Positions 61,213 to 64,000 of a stretch of DNA of 64,000 nucleotides are shown here, in pieces. Source of the stretch: an uncultured bacterium (GTDB lineage: Bacteria; Cyanobacteriota; Vampirovibrionia; Gastranaerophilales; Gastranaerophilaceae); NCBI GenBank assembly GCA_902780525.1, contig CACZFL010000003.1:1-64000 (forward strand), written 5' to 3'. A program made the translations under genes and the position numbers. The first letter of the stretch is position 1, and the number at the start of each line of letters is the position of its first letter. A model generated the notes under the pieces. The model was not told where the DNA came from. It did no database searches and saw nothing but the letters and a program-made list of their open reading frames with translations.

Positions 61213-62079
61213 ATGAGTATTCAGGAATGGTTTGAAAAAAGAAAAGAAGCTCAAATAGAGCGAAGAGCCAAAGAAATAAAGGGTGTCGATAACGGTACCC
61301 CAGAACTTTGGACAAAATGTGTTCATTGTGACACACAACTTTTAAAAACAGATTTGGAAGATAATCAGATGGTGTGTCCACACTGTGATTATCACTACAA
61401 AATTAATGCAAGAAAGAGAATTCATCAGCTTGTTGATGAAGATTCATTCGAAGAATTATTTACAAGTATAAAACCGGTTGACCCGCTTGAATTCTTTGAT
61501 ACTGAGTCATATTCAGACAGACTTAAAAAGGCACAGGCAAAAACAGGTTTGAATGATGCTGTGATCACAGGTTTGGCTGAAATCTGCGGTCATAAAATTG
61601 CAATAGCCGTAATGGATTTTGAGTTTATGGGCGGTTCTATGGGAAGTGTAGTTGGTGAAAAAGTTACACGTATTATGGAAAAAGCTCTTGATCTTAAAAT
61701 TCCTATGCTTGCCGTTACTTCATCGGGCGGTGCGAGAATGCAGGAAAGCGCATTGTCATTAATGCAGATGGCAAAAACTTCCTGTGCGGCAGGAAAACTT
61801 GATGAAGCAGGAATTTTATATATTAACTTGTTAACCGAACCGACTTTTGGAGGAATCACCGCAAGTTTTGGCACTTTAGGTGATATTATTATTGCTGAAC
61901 AGGGTGCAAGAATAGGTTTTGCAGGAAGAAGAGTTATTGAACAAACAATAAGACAAAAACTTCCGGCAGATTTCCAGACTGCAGAATATTTGCTAAAATA
62001 CGGTCAGGTTGATATTGTTTCAAAAAGGAAAAACCTCAGAAAAACACTTGCAAACATTTTAGAGATGCATGAGGGGTAA
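61213..62079 (+). CDS. accD: Acetyl-CoA carboxylase carboxyltransferase subunit beta
   Basis: AccD with AccA carries out the carboxyltransferase half-reaction that makes malonyl-CoA. The 288-residue protein has the N-terminal zinc finger (Cys36, Cys39, Cys55, Cys58), GLAEICGHKIAIAVMDFEFMGGSMG and the SSGGARMQESALSLMQMAKTS motif. It is followed by accA after a 76-bp gap with three GGGGTAAAT copies. An upstream 12-codon TTG frame with AAGGA overlaps its start. Confidence 0.97.
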   Translation: MSIQEWFEKRKEAQIERRAKEIKGVDNGTPELWTKCVHCDTQLLKTDLEDNQMVCPHCDYHYKINARKRIHQLVDEDSFEELFTSIKPVDPLEFFDTESYSDRLKKAQAKTGLNDAVITGLAEICGHKIAIAVMDFEFMGGSMGSVVGEKVTRIMEKALDLKIPMLAVTSSGGARMQESALSLMQMAKTSCAAGKLDEAGILYINLLTEPTFGGITASFGTLGDIIIAEQGARIGFAGRRVIEQTIRQKLPADFQTAEYLLKYGQVDIVSKRKNLRKTLANILEMHEG

Positions 62080-62108
62080 ATCATGGGGGTAAATAATTAG
62101 GGGTAAAT
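62073..62108 (+). repeat. Three exact GGGGTAAAT copies in the accD-accA gap
   Basis: Exact copies at 62073-62081, 62086-62094 and 62100-62108, 13 and 14 bp apart start to start; the first overlaps the accD stop codon. Confidence 0.85.
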
Positions 62109-62155
62109 ATATAACAGTTTGGTGAAAACAAACATACACTAATAAAGAGGTAAAA

Positions 62156-63112
62156 ATGGCAACGGTATTAGATTTTGAAAAACCAATCATAGATATACAA
62201 AACAAAATAGAAGAACTCAGACAATTAAGTGAAAATTCAGGATTAGATTTAGAAGAACAGATTGAATCTTTTGAAAAACAGGCAGAAGATAAGAAAAAGG
62301 AGTTATATTCAACATTGAAACCTTCACAGAAATTACAAATATCAAGACATTCAGACAGACCTAAATTTTTAGATTATGTACACCTTATGTGTGAAGATTT
62401 TATCGAACTTCACGGTGACAGAGAAGGAATGGATGACAGAGCCATAATCGGCGGTATTGCAAAATTTAACGGCAAGCCTGTTATGATAATAGGTATTCAA
62501 AAAGGCAAAAGCACAAAAGAAAATCTTGAATACAATTTTGGTATGCCTCAGCCTCAGGGATACAGAAAGGCTCTCAGATTATTTAAACATGCAGACAAGT
62601 TTAAAATGCCTATTATTACGATTATTGATACACCTGGGGCATATCCGGGAATTAAAGCAGAAGAAACAGGTCAGGGTGCAGCTATTGCAATGAACCTCAG
62701 AGAAATGTCAAAATTATCTGTTCCTGCAATAGCAATTATTTCAGGAGAAGGATGCAGCGGCGGTGCATTAGGTTTGGCTGTTTCAAATGTTGTAATGATG
62801 CTTGAGCACTCTTATTATACTGTTATTTCTCCTGAAGGCTGTGCTTCTATTCTCTGGAGGGATGCTGCAAAATTTGCTGATGCTGCGGAAGCTTTAAGAA
62901 TTACTTCAAAAGATTTGCTTGAACTCGGAATAATTGATGAAGAAATATCCGAACCGATTGGCGGTGCGCATACTGATTATGAAGCTACTGCAAAATCTAT
63001 GAAAACTGCTATCGAAGGGGCTCTTGAAAAACTTTCCAAAATGTCTGCCGAAGAACTCAGAACCCAGAGATACGAAAAATTCAGAAAAATGGGTCAATTC
63101 CTGGAAGTATAA
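62156..63112 (+). CDS. accA: Acetyl-CoA carboxylase carboxyltransferase subunit alpha
   Basis: AccA, 318 residues, pairs with AccD. After a helical N-terminus comes the carboxyltransferase core: HLMCEDFIELHGDREGMDDRAIIGGIAKF, FNGKPVMIIGIQKGKSTKENLEYNFGMPQPQGYRKALRL (short form: NFGMPQPQGYRKA), DTPGAYPGIKAEETGQ and SGEGCSGGALGL. AGAGG precedes the ATG. The biotin genes bioC and bioG in this window serve its cofactor (on AccB). Confidence 0.97.
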   Translation: MATVLDFEKPIIDIQNKIEELRQLSENSGLDLEEQIESFEKQAEDKKKELYSTLKPSQKLQISRHSDRPKFLDYVHLMCEDFIELHGDREGMDDRAIIGGIAKFNGKPVMIIGIQKGKSTKENLEYNFGMPQPQGYRKALRLFKHADKFKMPIITIIDTPGAYPGIKAEETGQGAAIAMNLREMSKLSVPAIAIISGEGCSGGALGLAVSNVVMMLEHSYYTVISPEGCASILWRDAAKFADAAEALRITSKDLLELGIIDEEISEPIGGAHTDYEATAKSMKTAIEGALEKLSKMSAEELRTQRYEKFRKMGQFLEV

Positions 63113-63118
63113 ATATTG

Positions 63119-63148
63119 TTTACATTTACCCCGGCTCCATGATATAAT
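63119..63148 (+). promoter_or_regulatory. Leaderless-type promoter of ribE, overlapping ATTTACCCC
   Basis: TTTACA (63119-63124), 18-nt spacer, perfect TATAAT (63143-63148), then 6 nt to the ATG. The spacer contains ATTTACCCC (63124-63132). There is no room for an FMN riboswitch. Confidence 0.65.
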
Positions 63149-63154
63149 TGGCTT

Positions 63155-63781
63155 ATGTTCACGGGTATTATTGAAGAAACGGGCAAAATTAAGGCTATCA
63201 CTCAAAATAAAATTACTGTTGAAGCAAAAATTGTTACCGAAGGAACAAAAATAGGTGACAGTATAGCAGTAAACGGAGTTTGTCTTACTGTTACAAAATT
63301 GGACAGAGATGGTTTTAATGCTGATATATCTCCCGAAACGCTTAAGGTAACTTCTCTCGGAAATCTGAAGGCAGGCTCTTATGTGAACCTTGAAAGAGCT
63401 GTTCAGATAGGAGAAAGACTTGGCGGTCATATTGTATCAGGTCATGTTGACGGACTTGGCAAGGGTAAATTTATCAAAAAAGACGGAAGTTTTTATAATA
63501 TAACAATTGAGCTTCCTCAGGAACTTGCAAAATATGTAGCAAAGAAAGGTTCGATAACGATTGACGGAATAAGCCTTACGGTTGCGGATATAAACAACAA
63601 TATTGTTAACATAGCTGTTATTCCGCATACTTTTGAAAATACCAATCTAAAGAATTTAAAAGTCGGTGATTTTGTAAACATTGAAACAGATATTTTGGCA
63701 AAATATGTTGAAAAAATTTTATCAACAAGTGATAATAAATCAGGAATAAGCATGGAATTCCTTACGGAGCATGGGTTTTAG
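63155..63781 (+). CDS. ribE: Riboflavin synthase alpha subunit
   Basis: Riboflavin synthase dismutates 6,7-dimethyl-8-ribityllumazine to riboflavin. The 208-residue protein has the two internally repeated lumazine-binding halves, MFTGIIEETGKI at the start and SGHVDGLGK with the second VNGVCLTV-like repeat (SITIDGISLTV). ribB starts 3 nt after its stop, so the two are co-transcribed. Expression appears to come from a leaderless promoter, not a riboswitch. Confidence 0.96.
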   Translation: MFTGIIEETGKIKAITQNKITVEAKIVTEGTKIGDSIAVNGVCLTVTKLDRDGFNADISPETLKVTSLGNLKAGSYVNLERAVQIGERLGGHIVSGHVDGLGKGKFIKKDGSFYNITIELPQELAKYVAKKGSITIDGISLTVADINNNIVNIAVIPHTFENTNLKNLKVGDFVNIETDILAKYVEKILSTSDNKSGISMEFLTEHGF

Positions 63782-63784
63782 AAC

Positions 63785-64000
63785 ATGGCATCAAACACAA
63801 ATCAATTTAATACAATAGAGGAAGCATTAGAGGATTTTAAAGCAGGAAAACCTCTGATTGTCGCTGATGACGAAGACAGAGAAAATGAAGGCGATTTGAT
63901 TTGTTCTGCTCAGTTCGTGACTCCTGAGCTTGTAAACTTTATTACAAAAGAGTGCAGAGGAATTGTTTGTCTTGCTATTGATGGTGAAATAGCCAAAAAA
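63785..64000 (+). CDS. ribB: 3,4-dihydroxy-2-butanone 4-phosphate synthase (RibB or RibBA), 5' part
   Basis: The first 72 residues up to the window edge include the diagnostic [13 protein letters not shown] motif (metal binding) and [14 protein letters not shown], which are characteristic of RibB. It starts at the ATG 3 nt after ribE. Whether a GTP cyclohydrolase II (RibA) domain follows cannot be seen. It makes the four-carbon unit used for lumazine synthesis. Confidence 0.95.
   Translation, partial: MASNTNQFNTIEEALEDFKAGKPLIVADDEDRENEGDLICSAQFVTPELVNFITKECRGIVCLAIDGEIAKK

Noticed and set aside
62073-62108. CRISPR array from evenly spaced GGGGTAAAT copies
   Set aside because: The repeated unit is only 9 bp, with 4-5 bp between copies; there are no spacers and no cas genes.
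63113-63154. FMN riboswitch before ribE
   Set aside because: Only 42 bp separate accA from ribE and they hold a complete promoter; there is no space for the aptamer.

Overview
The window is a low-GC chromosomal segment from a Gram-negative-type bacterium with the standard stop-codon code. Envelope genes (AsmA-like, autotransporter, TpsA-like, murA), SecD/SecF, a bacterial flagellum, AccA/AccD, MEP-pathway ispE, cyanobacteria-like NarL regulators, HEAT-repeat proteins and many small secreted proteins of unknown function together suggest a non-photosynthetic relative of Cyanobacteria (Melainabacteria/Vampirovibrionia, Gastranaerophilales-like). This placement is inferred from gene content and style; no marker gene was compared.

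Layout. 1-13.5 kb: a partial secreted metalloprotease-autotransporter, secreted hypotheticals, an AI-2E-type permease, then an AsmA-like/HAD/M48-like/secreted block and an aminotransferase-hydrolase-membrane protein block. 13.5-15.3 kb: a mostly noncoding region flanked by a tRNA-Ala gene and a 15-bp copy of its 3' end, with structured GC-rich repeats and a small gene interrupted by an in-frame TGA. 15.3-25.5 kb: metabolic enzymes, SIS isomerase, phosphoesterase, TPR, HEAT and histidine kinase genes, then murA. 25.5-36.5 kb: mfd with in-frame insertions, a 42-residue protein behind a sigma-28-like promoter, two bioG genes and bioC, a SurA/PrsA-like lipoprotein, an M16 peptidase, a possible small RNA, and ispE. 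36.5-46 kb: a TpsA-like exoprotein, then a + strand run of basic-amino-acid decarboxylase, panB, panC, a membrane protein, dapA, a NarL regulator and thrB. 46-57 kb: a two-component pair leading directly into flgB-flgC-fliE, secD-secF, small regulatory genes, a CHAP-like protein, and fliL-fliM-fliN. 57-64 kb: EamA transporter, parvulin, mazG, rluD, L,D-transpeptidase, accD, accA, ribE and the start of ribB.

Together the genes cover B-vitamin and cofactor synthesis (biotin, pantothenate, riboflavin), the first step of fatty acid synthesis, diaminopimelate/threonine and isoprenoid supply, peptidoglycan precursors, protein export and folding, and part of a flagellum with its own regulators.

The most interesting signals are: (i) a dispersed, sometimes tandem 9-mer GGGGTAAAT, also expanded inside mfd; (ii) a recurrent promoter architecture in which a TATAAT-like box ends only 6-8 nt before the start codon, implying many leaderless mRNAs; (iii) a near-perfect sigma-28 promoter in front of a 42-codon gene; (iv) arrays of short hairpins, two with the same loop and different stems; (v) two disrupted small genes whose N-termini resemble each other and that of a GNAT-like protein, one broken at an A7 slippery run; (vi) enzyme homologues with altered catalytic residues.
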